From the NCBI GenBank assembly GCA_020060485.1, contig JAGVAB010000152.1:6472-70471 (forward strand): a stretch of DNA of 64,000 nt. Direction: 5' to 3'. The notes under the pieces are model-generated. The model made no database searches. It saw only the letters and a list, made by a program, of their open reading frames with translations, and was not told the origin of the DNA. The position numbers were made by a program, and so were the translations under genes. This DNA is from Anaerolineales bacterium. GTDB lineage: Bacteria; Chloroflexota; Anaerolineae; Anaerolineales; Anaerolineaceae. Shown piece after piece: positions 26,933 to 35,687 of this stretch (the first letter of the stretch is position 1; each line of letters begins with the position of its first letter).

Positions 26933-28948
26933 TCAGGGCAGAGCGTATAGCAGGTAGACATCATCAAAATTGAGCGGCTCACCGCTGGCGGCCAGAAAAT
27001 TGTCGAGGGCTTGCCACTCTTCAGGTGTGTATTGAATGGCTCCTGTTTGGCGCATGAACCTTACCCCGCTTTGATAGTACAGGAAGTGGGTAAAGCCCTC
27101 TGCCCGCCATGCTGATTGAATGGCGGGGATGTTTTGAAGGGTATCCCAGTCACGTTTCCAGCGGTCCATTAGCTCATCCGGGGTGCAACGTCCGGCACAG
27201 TAAAGGCTGCGCGGTTCAAAGAAGAGCAGCACGTGTTCTCCTTCGGGCATGTGGTTGATGTGCTGCATGACAGGATAGTACCAGCCCAGGTTTTGGGAGA
27301 GGTAGCTGTCAGTTGTTTGCAGGCCGAGGATGGTTTGCAGTGCGCCGCTTTGCAGGGTGTTAGTGGAAACTTCAAGCAGGTTCAGCAGGCTGACCAGCAA
27401 AAGCAGGGCATAGAGAATGCGTTCCAGACGAATATTGGGCAGTTTTATACTGGCCAGGCCATCATAACCGGCGGCGGCCAGCACGGCGAAGGCTGGGAAG
27501 AGACTGTAATGGTAACGGGTTTGCAGTAGAAAACCGCTGAACTGGTTGCCAATAACCCACAACACGATCCCGGCCAGAGCAGTAACAGCTGCGTTCTGGC
27601 TTGCGGCTTGCTGCTGTTTTGTGCGGCAACGGCCGCCGATCCAGGCCAGACCGCCAAAACCCAATAGCAACGGCCCTATGGAAGTGCCATAGCCAGAAGC
27701 TGAGTCGATGCCGCGGTAGGTGGCGCGAATGGGCAAAAGCAAAATATCCTGCCAGTTACCCCACGATGGCAGCCCTTGGTAGCCTTGCAAGCGCAAAGGG
27801 GTCATTGCACCGGAGGGAAAGAGCAATGGATAGACAGGATTGCCAGTGGAGAGGAAGTTCTTTACCAGCCAGGGCGAGAAAACCATCAACGCCGGTAAGG
27901 AGAGACGCAGCATGTTAGGCAGCAGCTTGCGTTGGCATTTCCAGCAGTGCCAGGTGAGGGTAGCTGCCAGAGCTATGGCAAGACTGCCATTGGTATATTT
28001 GGTGCCTAATGCCAGGCCGATGAAAACGCCAGACATAAGCAATGAAAGGGGGTTATTTTCCTGCCGCCAGAGGTCAATGCAGACCAGGGCGGCAAAACCG
28101 AAGAAGAGGCCGGGCCAATCCACGTAGGCAAAGGTGGTAGACATTACCAGGCCGTAACCGCAGCATAAGGCGGCAACGCCCGCCCAGGCAGCAGCGGGAG
28201 TGAATCGTTGGCGCAAATAGCCCAGCAGACCCAGCAGGGTCAACTGGGCAAACCCCCAACTGATGAGAGCAGCTGCCGGGTCGCCGCCCAGGGTAATGGC
28301 TGGCAGATAAAGGACTTCCACCACCTGGGGCATACCCGACATGAACAACCAGGGCAGGTAGGTGATGCGGGCCTGGCGCAGATAGGCGTGAGGCATGACA
28401 AGGTGGGAAACCAGCGAGTCAAAATGAAGTGGCGGAGCGAGGCAAATCAAAAGTGTAGCAAACATAAGCAGGCCCAGGGCGATGGCCAGAACCTTGCTGG
28501 CGGAGGAGCTTTCTTGCCAGAGGGAGGGCAGGCATGCAAAGGCTTGCCACCACTGGCGTATTTCACGGTTTAACAGAAAGGCAGGCAGGATTAACAATGG
28601 CCAGAAGGCCCAGCGGGGCAGCCCAACCAGGCTGCCCAGGAAGAGAATGCCAAGGCTGAGAAAGCCAAGCCCCAGACCGGCAGTGATTGCCATGAATGCC
28701 AGGGGGTGCACATCCGGCTGCCATTGCAGGCGCCGGGCAAGTAATCGGCCAAGCCCGCCAGCCAGAGAAAAAATCAACAGAAAGACAAAGATGCGCCACA
28801 CTGCCAGCGCCAGGCCGGCGGCTGCGGTTTCAGTGAAGGGTTTGTGGCTGACAAAATACAAGAGGATGATGCCGACCAGCCAGAGGAAACCAATGGTTCC
28901 CTTGATGAGGTTGCTGCGATAGGTTTGGTCTTCTGCCTGGTCGGACAT
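26933..28948 (-). CDS. Large multi-pass membrane protein, GT-C glycosyltransferase-like
   Basis: The 671-residue protein has about a dozen hydrophobic helices over its first 530 residues and a soluble C-terminal part of about 140 residues. The layout, with an early extracytoplasmic HFDSLVSHLVMPHAYLRQ segment and the ALGTKYTNG loop, resembles lipid-linked-sugar (PMT/ArnT-like) glycosyltransferases of the GT-C fold, but I see no decisive motif. The ATG follows aggagaa. It is 51 bases from a small upstream gene on the same strand. Confidence 0.65.
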   Translation of the reverse strand: MSDQAEDQTYRSNLIKGTIGFLWLVGIILLYFVSHKPFTETAAAGLALAVWRIFVFLLIFSLAGGLGRLLARRLQWQPDVHPLAFMAITAGLGLGFLSLGILFLGSLVGLPRWAFWPLLILPAFLLNREIRQWWQAFACLPSLWQESSSASKVLAIALGLLMFATLLICLAPPLHFDSLVSHLVMPHAYLRQARITYLPWLFMSGMPQVVEVLYLPAITLGGDPAAALISWGFAQLTLLGLLGYLRQRFTPAAAWAGVAALCCGYGLVMSTTFAYVDWPGLFFGFAALVCIDLWRQENNPLSLLMSGVFIGLALGTKYTNGSLAIALAATLTWHCWKCQRKLLPNMLRLSLPALMVFSPWLVKNFLSTGNPVYPLLFPSGAMTPLRLQGYQGLPSWGNWQDILLLPIRATYRGIDSASGYGTSIGPLLLGFGGLAWIGGRCRTKQQQAASQNAAVTALAGIVLWVIGNQFSGFLLQTRYHYSLFPAFAVLAAAGYDGLASIKLPNIRLERILYALLLLVSLLNLLEVSTNTLQSGALQTILGLQTTDSYLSQNLGWYYPVMQHINHMPEGEHVLLFFEPRSLYCAGRCTPDELMDRWKRDWDTLQNIPAIQSAWRAEGFTHFLYYQSGVRFMRQTGAIQYTPEEWQALDNFLAASGEPLNFDDVYLLYALP

Positions 28949-28999
28949 GGCTTCTCCTGGCGGGTGAATCGGGATTGGAATGGTGGCTATCAGGAAGGT

Positions 29000-29224
29000 C
29001 TATGTGTCGTCACCGGAGATGGTTTCAATGACCTTGAGTGCAGAAAGAGCAGACTGACGCTGCTCGTCATGCCAGCCTTCCTCGTTCACCATGCGCTGCA
29101 AGTGCTGTATGGCCGCATTACGATCATGACTATTCAATGGTTTGAACACTGCCAGTATCTTGACCGGGTCGCGCGACAACAGGTTATCCCAGAAGATTTC
29201 CAGAGCATTGGGTTGAAAGTCCAT
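29000..29224 (-). CDS. Small conserved-looking protein of unknown function
   Basis: This 74-residue product (start MDFQPNALEIFWDNLLSRDP) is helical and charged. The ATG at 29224 follows gaggtg and comes after the terminator of the EF-G gene, whereas a longer frame to 29416 would run backward through that terminator and the EF-G coding end. No family is recognised. It may be cotranscribed with the membrane protein downstream. Confidence 0.55.
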   Translation of the reverse strand: MDFQPNALEIFWDNLLSRDPVKILAVFKPLNSHDRNAAIQHLQRMVNEEGWHDEQRQSALSALKVIETISGDDT

Positions 29225-29252
29225 ACGCACCTCAGGAGGGTTTGATTTGAAG

Positions 29253-29284
29253 AAAAAAGCTGGAAGGGGATACCCTCCAGCTTT
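29253..29284 (-). terminator. Terminator of the EF-G paralogue
   Basis: On the - strand AAAGCTGGA pairs with TCCAGCTTT around a partly paired 11-base loop and is followed by TTTCTTC. It lies 23 bases after the EF-G stop. Confidence 0.85.
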
Positions 29285-29306
29285 ATTATACGTCTGATAG
29301 GGAAGA

Positions 29307-31370
29307 TTATTCTTCCTCTTCCTTTTCCTTCTTGGCAGCGGCGATGATCTCTTCTGCCACATGGCCAGGGACGACTTCGTAATGGTCAAATTCCATGCCA
29401 AAGATACCACGGCCACCGGTCATGGAGCGCAGCTCGGTGGTATAACGCTGCATTTCAGCCAGCGGTACCTGGGCAGTGACCACTGAGCGACCTTTGTCGG
29501 TTTCCATGCCCTGCACACGACCGCGGCGGGAATTGAAATCACCCATGATATCGCCCATGTTCTCTTCGGGGACAGTGACGCGTACGGTCATGATCGGCTC
29601 AAGCAGCACCGGGCCAGCTTGCAAGCAGGCTTCCTTGAAGGCGCCGCGGCCGGCGATTTCAAAGGCTACCGGTTTGGAATCCACGGGGTGTTCCTTGCCG
29701 TCATATACTGAAACCTTGACGCCGCTGATGGGATAACCGGCCAGAATACCATCTTTCATGGTATTGCGGATACCCTTTTCAATGGCCGGCAGGTAACTGG
29801 CAGAAATGGCGCCGCCAAAGATGTCATTCTTGAACTCGAAATCTTCTTCGCTGGGTGAAACACGCAGGGCAACTTCACCAAACTGGCCGGAACCGCCGGA
29901 TTGTTTCTTGTGACGGTAGCGGGCATCACCGTTGCCACGGATGGCTTCGCGATAGGGGACTTTGGGCAGTTCGGTGAGCAGGTTGACCTGAAGTTTGGTC
30001 TGCGCCCGGCGAATGGCAACATCAATATGCTGATCGCCCATACCCTGCAGGACGGTTTGGCGGGTGGCAGGGTCGTTCATCCAGGAAAGGGTCATGTCTT
30101 CTTCGCATAGCCGTGTAAGGGAGGGGCTGATCTTGGTAGAATCGGCCTGGGTTTTGGGGTGGATCGCTACGCGGTAAAGTGCGTTGGGATATTCCGGCCT
30201 GGGCAGGGTGAGAGGGTGGGTCTTGTCGCAAAGGGTGTCGCCGGTGGCGGTTTCGCTGAGCTTGGGCACCGAGCCGATGTCGCCGGCATGGATGGTTTTG
30301 ACGCCGATCATTTCCTTGCCGCGGGCAATGTAGATAACCCCCAGGCGTTCTTCAACGGATTTGGTTTGATTCCACAAGCGGCTGTCGCCGGTGACCATAC
30401 CAGAGAAGACACGGAAGAAGGTCTGTTTTCCGACAAAGGGATCGGCGGTGGTCTTCCAGATATACAGAGCCAGCGGGCCGGCATCAGAAGCGGTCAGTTC
30501 TACTGTTCCGCCAGCGCCTTCTGCCGGGAGGGCGGGCATGTCACCTGGCGAGGGAAGAAGATCCACAATGGCATCCATCAGGGGAGCGATGCCGATCTCA
30601 GCAGAGCCAGCAGCCACAAACACGGGCACAAAAGCACCATCACGGATGGAATTGCGCAGGCCGCGTTTGATTTCGTCGCTGTCAAGGTCGCCAGCTTCGA
30701 AATATTTTTCCATCAGATCATCTGCGCCTTCGGCGGCAGCTTCCACCAGAGCCATGTGTCCGGCTTCGGCTTCGTCTTTGTACTCGGCGGGAATGTCAAC
30801 TACTTCCTTGCCAACACCCTTGTAGGCTTTCATGGTCAACATGTCGATCACACCAACAAAGTCCAGCTTTTCTCCCCAGGGAATTTGGATGGGAAGCAAG
30901 CGTTTGTTGGCAAATGTTTCCACAGAAGCCAGGGCTTTTTTGAAATCGGCATTGTCACGATTCATCTTGTTAATCACAAGACAGCGCGGCAGGTTGAATT
31001 TGTCACAGTAATCCCAAGCCACTTCGGTGCCGACTTCCATGCCCGAGACTGAGTCTACAAGAATGAGCGCACTATCACAAACGCGCAAAGCAGAAATCAT
31101 TTCACCGACGAAATCGGTATAGCCCGGCGTGTCCAGCAGGTTGATCTTGATATTCTTGTATTCAACAGGCAGGACGGTGGTGTAAACAGATATTGATCTC
31201 CGGGTTTCTTCTTCATCAAAGTCTGACACGGTGGTGCCGTCTTCGATCTTTCCCAACCTGGTGGTAGTGCCTGAGAAATGCAAACAGGCTTCTGCCAACA
31301 TGGTCTTACCTGTGCTGCTGTGCGAGACAAGGGCAACGTTGCGGATGAATTCAGATGTGTACTCTTTCAT
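29307..31370 (-). CDS. Elongation factor G paralogue (EF-G-like GTPase)
   Basis: The 687-residue protein has the five-domain EF-G plan. The P-loop reads SHSSTGKT (16-23) instead of the AHIDAGKT of the main EF-G, and the switch I end is RRSISVYTT. G3 is DTPG (80-83). G4 is NKMN (134-137), with Asn in place of the usual Asp. Domain IV (VPYREAIRGNGDARYRHKKQ) and domain V follow, and the acidic tail ends KKEKEEEE. It stands alone, outside any str operon, and so is an EF-G2-type factor whose role is unknown; the main fusA is not in the window. Confidence 0.85.
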   Translation of the reverse strand: MKEYTSEFIRNVALVSHSSTGKTMLAEACLHFSGTTTRLGKIEDGTTVSDFDEEETRRSISVYTTVLPVEYKNIKINLLDTPGYTDFVGEMISALRVCDSALILVDSVSGMEVGTEVAWDYCDKFNLPRCLVINKMNRDNADFKKALASVETFANKRLLPIQIPWGEKLDFVGVIDMLTMKAYKGVGKEVVDIPAEYKDEAEAGHMALVEAAAEGADDLMEKYFEAGDLDSDEIKRGLRNSIRDGAFVPVFVAAGSAEIGIAPLMDAIVDLLPSPGDMPALPAEGAGGTVELTASDAGPLALYIWKTTADPFVGKQTFFRVFSGMVTGDSRLWNQTKSVEERLGVIYIARGKEMIGVKTIHAGDIGSVPKLSETATGDTLCDKTHPLTLPRPEYPNALYRVAIHPKTQADSTKISPSLTRLCEEDMTLSWMNDPATRQTVLQGMGDQHIDVAIRRAQTKLQVNLLTELPKVPYREAIRGNGDARYRHKKQSGGSGQFGEVALRVSPSEEDFEFKNDIFGGAISASYLPAIEKGIRNTMKDGILAGYPISGVKVSVYDGKEHPVDSKPVAFEIAGRGAFKEACLQAGPVLLEPIMTVRVTVPEENMGDIMGDFNSRRGRVQGMETDKGRSVVTAQVPLAEMQRYTTELRSMTGGRGIFGMEFDHYEVVPGHVAEEIIAAAKKEKEEEE

Positions 31371-31414
31371 GAATAAGGATCCTTCTTATATGAGATGACT
31401 GAACCAGAATTAGT

Positions 31415-31443
31415 ATTGTAAATTATGAAGGCATTCTTGTCAA
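31415..31443 (-). promoter_or_regulatory. Sigma-70 promoter of the EF-G paralogue
   Basis: On the - strand a perfect TTGACA (31443-31438) is 17 bases from TACAAT (31420-31415). The transcript would begin near 31408 with a leader of about 38 bases. This is one of the strongest promoters in the window. Confidence 0.8.
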
Positions 31444-31514
31444 AGAATTCTTGACGCAAAACCGATTTCCATTTAAAGAATCGTATGCTTTGACGAATCG
31501 TCAATCTTCAAATA

Positions 31515-31523
31515 TGATATAAA
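31515..31523 (+). promoter_or_regulatory. Extended -10 element before a lipoprotein gene
   Basis: TGATATAAA is an extended -10 with a start of transcription expected near 31530. TTGACG at 31490-31495 is 22 bases away, too far for a normal -35 box. Confidence 0.4.
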
Positions 31524-31573
31524 CATTCCAGTTGATTGCCCTGAAAGACAGGGCGATCCAGGAAGGAGGAAGG

Positions 31574-32233
31574 ATGAGATACAAGTTGCGTCTACTGTTC
31601 GCCGGGCTGATCCTCCTGATTTTGATGGGTTGCCAATTGTCTTCTGCGTTGCTCGATTCCGGGTTGCCAAAAGTGGTCAGTGAACTGGATGCGCCGGCAG
31701 CCACGCTTGCCATGCAGAGGACACGTAGCGCACAAGCCAGCCAGCCGGCTATCGGTCAGGCAACGCTCACGCCGGAGATCGTTTCTCTGATCCAGACGAA
31801 TGTGCCCTGCGCCTATGTTTGGGACACGATGCCGTTACCGGAGGAAACGGCGGAAATTCAGGTGGCGTTTCAACGGAATGGCTTGGGGCGGGCTGAAGTT
31901 TGGGCCACGGCTTATGGTGAACGCTGCGTGAATGTGGAGACCAAAACAACAGTTGGCGGATTTTTGATCGTGCAAACTGATTTCCATGTGCGCATGCAGA
32001 TACAAGACATTGCCGATGAAGACGCACTGGGCAGACTGGTGGCTGATATGACCCGCACCGTGCTATCTTTGCCGGAGGGCACGTTTCCGGGCAAGCAGAA
32101 AGGCTATGTGAGCGCTGCATTTATCCAGGAGGATGAGGTGCTTGAGATGGCTTTTCTTCTTAAGGATGCAGAAGCAGCTTTGGGGGAAGGGCTGCAAGGG
32201 GCGGCTTTGCTGCAAAGGCTGCGCACCAGGTAA
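31574..32233 (+). CDS. Lipoprotein of unknown function
   Basis: The 219-residue protein has a lipoprotein signal: basic MRYKLR, a hydrophobic LLFAGLILLILM and the lipobox LMGC with Cys20. The mature part has VPCAYVWDTMPLPEETAEIQ and strand-rich segments (FQRNGLGRAEVWATAYGERC) with no known motif. It would sit on the outer face of the cell membrane. The ATG at 31574 follows an unusually good RBS (aggagg). No operon partner is seen. Confidence 0.75.
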   Translation: MRYKLRLLFAGLILLILMGCQLSSALLDSGLPKVVSELDAPAATLAMQRTRSAQASQPAIGQATLTPEIVSLIQTNVPCAYVWDTMPLPEETAEIQVAFQRNGLGRAEVWATAYGERCVNVETKTTVGGFLIVQTDFHVRMQIQDIADEDALGRLVADMTRTVLSLPEGTFPGKQKGYVSAAFIQEDEVLEMAFLLKDAEAALGEGLQGAALLQRLRTR

Positions 32234-32244
32234 GCAAGAGAGGG

Positions 32245-32799
32245 TCAGGAGAGGGGTTTTTCCATACGCCAGGCCGGGTCAACCACATCCTGCCAGATGC
32301 CCTTGTCGTCGGGATAAGTCCAGCAGCCGGCTTCGTGGGCCACGATGCGAAAGCCATGTCTTTCGTATAGCCGTTGTGCCTCGGGGTTGTTCTTGGCGAC
32401 ATTGAGGGTTACATAGCGGTAGGAGCGGGCGATCAGGAAATCTTCAGCTTTTTGCAGCATCAGGGAACCCAGGCCGCTGCCGCGATAGGCGGGCTTGATG
32501 CGAAATGAATAGATGTGCGCCCGGTTGATTCCGTCTGCCCACTCAAGACGTTCCGAGTTCAGTTGCAGGAAAATTTGCCCAATGATCCCGGTATGTGCTA
32601 ATTCAGCGACCCAAAGCATAGCCTGCCCGCTTCGATGGGAGTGGTAGGCATGGGCATAAACCCGCCGCAAGTGACGGTATTCACCATCCCATTCCAGGGC
32701 AGGCAAATCGTCCTGCCTGATTTCGCGGACAACAACCTGACTGAGCCAGTCCGAGGCAGTTGCTGAGGAGGAAAGTGGTCTGTTTTCTTCGTGATCCAT
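32245..32799 (-). CDS. GNAT-family N-acetyltransferase
   Basis: The 184-residue protein has the GNAT acetyl-CoA loop in FRIKPAYRGSGLGSLMLQKA and the later ARSYRYVTLNVAKNNPEAQR, LYERHGFRI blocks. The acceptor substrate cannot be told. The start codon lies three bases after the stop of the upstream DHH-CBS-PAP gene, without a clear RBS, so translation is probably coupled to it. Confidence 0.85.
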   Translation of the reverse strand: MDHEENRPLSSSATASDWLSQVVVREIRQDDLPALEWDGEYRHLRRVYAHAYHSHRSGQAMLWVAELAHTGIIGQIFLQLNSERLEWADGINRAHIYSFRIKPAYRGSGLGSLMLQKAEDFLIARSYRYVTLNVAKNNPEAQRLYERHGFRIVAHEAGCWTYPDDKGIWQDVVDPAWRMEKPLS

Positions 32800-32802
32800 G
32801 GT

Positions 32803-35457
32803 TCATTTCTGCGTTGAAAGAATGGTTTCCAGAAGCTGATATTCTTCTTCGGGGGAGAAGATCTCGCCATCCAGCCTGGCCGTACGCAGCTCATTCAAAA
32901 TGCGGGCATAGATTGGACCAGGGGGGATGTGCATCTGGCGCAGCTTTTCGCCTGTGGTTTCCGGCTGCACGTTTTTCCATTTGCGCACATAGAGCAGGAT
33001 CATTTCCCGGATGGCTGGCTCTTCGACGAGCATGTAAAGTGTGTAAAGGGTTGCCATTTGCACCTGATCCAGGCGGCGGGTGATCTGGCTGGGCTTTTGC
33101 TCAACCAGACCGGGTAATTCGTGCCACAGCCGAGAGGTATCGCCCAGCAGCTTTTGCATATTTTTGGAAAACCGCAGCCGGTTGGCGATATCTTTGACGA
33201 TGTGATGGGGCGAGAAACTTAACCAGGCCAGGTATCCCAAACAAACCCGCCGGGGCAGGCCGAAAAATTCTTCAGGAAGCGGCCATTCAGGATCAGGTCC
33301 ACCATTCATCACCTGGTGCAAATGGCGGGATTGGGAGGGCTGCCAATTCAACCCCGGGTGAATAGCCTCCAGCAGATGCAATTCCTGCAGACGGGTCAGC
33401 ATTTTCTCCGGTTCGGATTCGGCCAGAATGAGATTGAGTTCATGGTACAGGCGTTGGCCGGTAACCGTGGTCAGCAGGGAGCGGGCTTCTTCGATCAGCT
33501 CCAGAGTGCGGGGTTCGATCTGGAAGCCAAAGCGTTGTTCAAAGCGCACCGCGCGCAGCATGCGGGTGGGGTCATCCACGAAGGACAAAGAATGCAAAAC
33601 ACGGATCAGGCCGCGCTTCAGGTCGTGCAGGCCGCCCCAATGATCGTAAAGTTCGCCATAGTAGGCACCGTCCAGGCGCAGGGCCAGGGTATTGAAGGTA
33701 AAATCCCGGCGGTGCAGATCAAGTTTGATGCTGCTGCGCTCGACAGTGGGCAGTGCGGTGGGATAATCGTAGAATTCTGTACGGGCGCTGATGAAGTCCA
33801 GGCTTTCGGGCAGGTCGGCCGGGGAGATGTTGATGCCCGGAGGTGAAAGCTGGTTGGCCAGATCTGTGCGGATACCGGCGATCTGCCATTTGGCAGTGCC
33901 AAACCGGTTGTGGCTGGTGACCCGCCCGCCGTAAACCCGCGAGATGGCCTGGCAAACTTCAATGGCGTTACCTTCAATGACCACGTCAAAGTCCAGACTG
34001 GGGCGGTTCAGAATGAGATCGCGCACAAACCCGCCTACGATATAGGCCGGGCTGTCGTTTTGATGAGCCTGGCGGGCAATCATCTTGATCAAGGCCAGGT
34101 GAGCGGCGGGCAGGGCTTTCTCCAGGTTGGCGGCGAAATTTTGCTGGCTGGGAAGAAGCGAACCCTCGCCGGTGATGATCTTGAGAACATCCGTACGGGT
34201 GACAATGCCGATTACTTTGCCGCTGTCTGGTTCCACCACCGGGATTTGACCCCAGCCAGTTTTTTGCATCAGGCGCTGCAGGTGCTGCAAAGAGTCCTGG
34301 GGGCTAACAAACACTTCGCCAGCTTCCATCAGGCTGCCAGCCGGCAGGTTAAGCTTGTGGGCCAGGGAACGATCAACCGCCCGCCGGGTGAGCAGGCCAA
34401 TGACCTTGCCTTTCTTGACAACCGGATAGCCTTCGTATCCGTAGCGCTGCATGATCTGGGCGGCTTTTTCGGCCAGGGTTTCTGGTGAGAGAACAGTTGG
34501 CCCGGTGGACATCAATTGGCGCACGGTGATGGGGGGAGAGATATATTTCTCAATCACATTCTTCAATTCAGCGCACATCTCATCCAGACCGGATTGCTGT
34601 CCATCCTGATTGCTGGTGCGCAGCAGAGCGGCTGAGGCGCGTTCATGACCGCCGCCGCCAAAATGGGCGGCGATTTCGGCTACGTTAATCTGGTCATTGG
34701 TGGAGCGGGCCACCAGGCGCAGGCCAGCCGAGGTGTTGACCAGCAGGAAGAGGGCATCCGGGTCAAGCAGGTCGCGCATTTTATGGGCCACGCTGGAAAT
34801 TTCGTCCGTCATGGAGCAGGCATCAGCGCAGCCGATGATGACCTTCTGCCCGTGGATCTGATGGCTCTGGATGTTCTTGAGTAACTGGTCATACAGTACA
34901 AGCTGTTGGGAAGATAGGGGAGGACTGAGAAAGCGGTTGGCGATACGCAGGCTGGCACCCTGATCCAGCAGCCAGGCGGCGGCGCGTACGTCACGAGAAG
35001 TGGTATGAACATAGGTAAGTGAGCCGGTATCCTCGTAGATGCCAAGCAGCAGCAGGGTGGCGTGAATGGTATTCAACTGAATGTTTGCAATTTGCAGTCT
35101 TTCTACCAGCAGGGTGGTGCATGCGCCTACCTGATCAACTTCAATCTGCCAGTCGGGCGGGCGATTGGTGCGCAGTTCGTGGTGGTCGATGACTTGAATC
35201 TGGGTGTCATTGGACATGCCTCTGACCGTGTTCAGGGATTGGGTATCCACCAGAACCACGCGATCAATCGGCTCCTTCTCCAAGTCCTGGCGGCGGAAAA
35301 AGGGCAGGGCTGCCCGGTAGAGGTTGAAGAATTCCTGGACGTTGAGGTTGAGACTGATGGGCAGCACGGGGGTCAGGGCAGGGTCGCATAAGTGGAAGCC
35401 CAGCATGGCAGCCACGGCGTCAAAGTCAGCCTGTTCGTGGGTCAAGATTACCTTCAT
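32803..35457 (-). CDS. DHH phosphoesterase - CBS pair - tRNA nucleotidyltransferase fusion
   Basis: The 884-residue protein has three parts. Residues 1-310 are a DHH phosphoesterase (Asp11, Asp13, Asp71, DHH 91-93, then GGGGHERASAA). Residues 315-430 are two CBS domains. From about 470 there is a poly(A) polymerase/tRNA nucleotidyltransferase head (YIVGGFVRDLILNRPSLDFDV, RRDFTFNTLA) and its helical RNA-binding part. This architecture is known for A-adding tRNA nucleotidyltransferases, which finish or repair the CCA end. The ATG at 35457 has no RBS but lies 6 bases after a TACAAT, suggesting a leaderless start. Confidence 0.88.
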   Translation of the reverse strand: MKVILTHEQADFDAVAAMLGFHLCDPALTPVLPISLNLNVQEFFNLYRAALPFFRRQDLEKEPIDRVVLVDTQSLNTVRGMSNDTQIQVIDHHELRTNRPPDWQIEVDQVGACTTLLVERLQIANIQLNTIHATLLLLGIYEDTGSLTYVHTTSRDVRAAAWLLDQGASLRIANRFLSPPLSSQQLVLYDQLLKNIQSHQIHGQKVIIGCADACSMTDEISSVAHKMRDLLDPDALFLLVNTSAGLRLVARSTNDQINVAEIAAHFGGGGHERASAALLRTSNQDGQQSGLDEMCAELKNVIEKYISPPITVRQLMSTGPTVLSPETLAEKAAQIMQRYGYEGYPVVKKGKVIGLLTRRAVDRSLAHKLNLPAGSLMEAGEVFVSPQDSLQHLQRLMQKTGWGQIPVVEPDSGKVIGIVTRTDVLKIITGEGSLLPSQQNFAANLEKALPAAHLALIKMIARQAHQNDSPAYIVGGFVRDLILNRPSLDFDVVIEGNAIEVCQAISRVYGGRVTSHNRFGTAKWQIAGIRTDLANQLSPPGINISPADLPESLDFISARTEFYDYPTALPTVERSSIKLDLHRRDFTFNTLALRLDGAYYGELYDHWGGLHDLKRGLIRVLHSLSFVDDPTRMLRAVRFEQRFGFQIEPRTLELIEEARSLLTTVTGQRLYHELNLILAESEPEKMLTRLQELHLLEAIHPGLNWQPSQSRHLHQVMNGGPDPEWPLPEEFFGLPRRVCLGYLAWLSFSPHHIVKDIANRLRFSKNMQKLLGDTSRLWHELPGLVEQKPSQITRRLDQVQMATLYTLYMLVEEPAIREMILLYVRKWKNVQPETTGEKLRQMHIPPGPIYARILNELRTARLDGEIFSPEEEYQLLETILSTQK

Positions 35458-35463
35458 GAAGTT

Positions 35464-35469
35464 ATTGTA
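35464..35469 (-). promoter_or_regulatory. -10 box giving a leaderless mRNA
   Basis: On the - strand TACAAT ends six bases before the ATG at 35457, so transcription should start at or next to the A of the start codon. The -35 region (GTGTCC, 17 bases upstream) is weak. The lack of any RBS agrees with a leaderless start. Confidence 0.45.
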
Positions 35470-35590
35470 ATCCAAAACGATGATCGGGACACATACTGAA
35501 ACCATACTTGCAGGCAGCACATTTGACAGACAACCCAGGCTAAACGGAAGGCAAATATCTGTTAGTGTGGTAAAAGAAGGCGCAAATGAG

Positions 35591-35619
35591 TGGAAATTTA
35601 GCCAGACAAAGGGTATAAT
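35591..35619 (+). promoter_or_regulatory. Promoter of diaminopropionate ammonia-lyase
   Basis: TGGAAA (35591-35596) and a perfect TATAAT (35614-35619) are 17 bases apart. Transcription would start near 35626, about 62 bases before the ATG. Confidence 0.65.
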
Positions 35620-35687
35620 AGGTTTAATTGTCTGACAAATAATTGTGGACAAGGAAATGATTACAAATTCCGGAAAAGGATAACGAT

